From assembly GCA_003343815.1 (NCBI GenBank), contig QAKL01000142.1:1-13034 (forward strand): a DNA stretch of 13,034 nt, read 5' to 3'. The stretch is from Clostridiales bacterium. Lineage in GTDB: Bacteria > Bacillota > Peptococcia > Peptococcales > Peptococcaceae. Shown one piece after another: positions 11,864-13,034 of this stretch. Under the pieces are notes generated by a model, which ran no database searches, had not been told where the DNA came from, and worked only from the letters and a program-made list of their open reading frames with translations. Each line of letters opens with the position of its first letter. Position 1 is the first letter of the stretch. Position numbers and translations under genes: made by a program.

Positions 11864-13034
11864 TTATTTCGTAATAATCACCTGCGCGCTTGCGCTGTTA
11901 TACTCTACATTTGCGCCTAAACTTTCGCAGATAAATCTTAATGGCGTATAGGTTCTGCCGTTTTGGATGAAGGCAGGCGAGTCTAATTTGACGCTCTTAC
12001 CATTGACCAAAGCCGTATCCGCGCCGATCGTGAGAATAATTTCCGTTTTGTCATTAGTAATTTTTACTGACTGTGCTTTCGCATTCCACTCGACTTTTGC
12101 GTCTAAATTTTCAGCGACAAAGCGAGCAGGCAGCATCGTGCGGGAATTAGCAATTAGCGGCGCGACGTCATTTACTTTCGTCTGCCCGAACACTAACGCG
12201 TTTTTCTGCCCAATCGTCAGGATAATCTGCTTACTCGGATCGGCAATTTTCTCCCACGCCGCATAAAGAGTCATGTCCTTAGTCACTTTCGCAGAAAAGC
12301 TGTAGGCGTTCTTTAAATCTTTATCGGTATACCAGCCTTTGAAAATATAGCCGTCCTTAGTCGGAGCTGCAGGTGCGCTGAGTGCCGTATCTTTTGAAAC
12401 GATTTTTGAGCTTATGCTCGATCCGCCGTTCGAATCAAAGCTTATCGTTACATTATCAATTACGGCTCCGCCACCGCCTCCACCGGAGGGAATCGTTGAA
12501 GATGATTTTTTCACGACCAAAGCATAGCTGCCCAAGCTGTTTACCTTGGCTACCGCGTATTTATCCTCCAATGTCACATTCACACTACTGCCGTCTGCAG
12601 CAACCAACATGAGCTTATTAGCCTTGCTCTTATAATTATCCGGGATACGCATAATAATCGAAACCTGATTGTCTAACGCCGTCACTTCTTTGGAAGCATT
12701 ATTTTCGGTAAGCTTCGCCGAAATATCAAAGGCGGTGACATATTCGCCTTTTTGCAAAGCGCTCTTAATCGTCTCGTTATCTTTCGCCAATTCTTTGACG
12801 CTCAAATCAATCTGCGCCTCTTTTTCCGCGGTCACTTTGTCCAAGCCCTCGATCCACACCGTGCCGTCGGCAAAATCAGAGGTAGTATTGAGTAGGATAA
12901 AGTTATACTTATTCTTCTGCGCAAATTCATAAGCCTTGCCCTCTTTGCTGTCGCTTAAAACTGTAAAGCCTGCCGCACAATTATACGCCGCGTCATCATC
13001 AATCGACTCAATCGTTGACGGTAAATACAAGCCC
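11864..13034 (-). CDS. Modular surface protein with stalk-domain repeats, 5' end beyond window
   Basis: The frame is open to the right edge, so only the last 390 residues are visible; the true N-terminus and any signal peptide lie outside. From the N side: an end of a BspA-type leucine-rich region (LPSTIESIDDDAAYNC ... AYEFAQKNKYNF, about 1-50); a region of uncertain fold (about 50-175); a Ser/Gly linker (SSSTIPSGGGGGGAV); a Listeria-Bacteroides repeat (about 195-262, SFDSNGG ... GYIFKGWYTD ... MTLYAAW); and a C-terminal pair of copper-amine-oxidase-N-like stalk repeats (NSRTMLPARFVAENLDAKVEW and NGRTYTPLRFICESLGANVEY). The stalk repeats are common at the ends of exported Bacillota proteins and are thought to mediate envelope attachment. 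There is no LPXTG motif. It is probably an adhesin-like or wall-associated protein with no enzymatic function visible. A strong terminator follows it. Confidence 0.85.
   Translation of the reverse strand, partial: GLYLPSTIESIDDDAAYNCAAGFTVLSDSKEGKAYEFAQKNKYNFILLNTTSDFADGTVWIEGLDKVTAEKEAQIDLSVKELAKDNETIKSALQKGEYVTAFDISAKLTENNASKEVTALDNQVSIIMRIPDNYKSKANKLMLVAADGSSVNVTLEDKYAVAKVNSLGSYALVVKKSSSTIPSGGGGGGAVIDNVTISFDSNGGSSISSKIVSKDTALSAPAAPTKDGYIFKGWYTDKDLKNAYSFSAKVTKDMTLYAAWEKIADPSKQIILTIGQKNALVFGQTKVNDVAPLIANSRTMLPARFVAENLDAKVEWNAKAQSVKITNDKTEIILTIGADTALVNGKSVKLDSPAFIQNGRTYTPLRFICESLGANVEYNSASAQVIITK

Noticed and set aside
13028..13030. TTG start codon for the surface protein
   Set aside because: The frame stays open to the window edge and begins in the middle of a leucine-rich repeat, so the TTG is an internal leucine codon and the gene is truncated by the window.

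Overview
The window looks like a low-to-moderate GC Bacillota chromosome. Supporting this are purine-rich Shine-Dalgarno sites, near-consensus sigma-A promoters, hairpin/U-run terminators, a RepA_N-type initiator, and a surface protein with copper-amine-oxidase-like stalk repeats. A gut anaerobe of the Negativicutes or Clostridia would fit, but this is inference from gene style, not a placement.

Layout. (1) Positions 1-1010 look like the edge of a mobile element. A RepA_N replication initiator runs off the left end and carries 23-bp iteron-like repeats inside its coding sequence. It is followed by an AT-rich, gene-poor stretch with strong hairpins and a short remnant resembling the C-terminus of a tyrosine recombinase. 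(2) Positions 1090-5672 hold three leftward genes: a LysR-type regulator with its own promoter, an SLC13/DASS-like membrane transporter, and a cytosolic alkaline-phosphatase-superfamily phosphodiesterase. The last two appear to form one transcript (phosphodiesterase, then transporter). Its promoter has an inverted repeat just upstream of the -35, where a LysR activator would bind. (3) Positions 6021-7013 hold a lone DUF2971 gene with a perfect-consensus promoter and its own terminator. It is separated by a divergent region with a 14-bp perfect inverted repeat from (4), a rightward cluster at 7301-9119: an LRAT-like protein, a YmdB-type cyclic nucleotide phosphodiesterase and an AANAT-like acetyltransferase. 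(5) Positions 9174-11705 hold a tightly coupled leftward operon: purine nucleoside phosphorylase, MtnA (methylthioribose-1-phosphate isomerase) and a class II aldolase. This matches the DHAP-shunt type of salvage for 5'-methylthioadenosine and 5'-deoxyadenosine. (6) From 11864 to the right end runs the C-terminal part of a modular surface protein: leucine-rich end, Listeria-Bacteroides repeat, two stalk-domain repeats.

How the genes work together. The salvage operon should turn the nucleoside by-products of polyamine synthesis and radical-SAM chemistry into a purine base, DHAP and a small aldehyde. However, the phosphorylase shows the residues of a 6-oxopurine enzyme, which suggests that a deaminase elsewhere feeds it. 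The phosphodiesterase/transporter pair probably handles one imported or exported organic anion under LysR control; its identity cannot be read from sequence.

No CRISPR array, rRNA, tRNA or complete insertion sequence was seen. No multi-gene defence or biosynthetic system stands out. The most unusual signals are at the mobile-element edge, in the DUF2971/LRAT divergent region, and in the specificity mismatch of the salvage operon.
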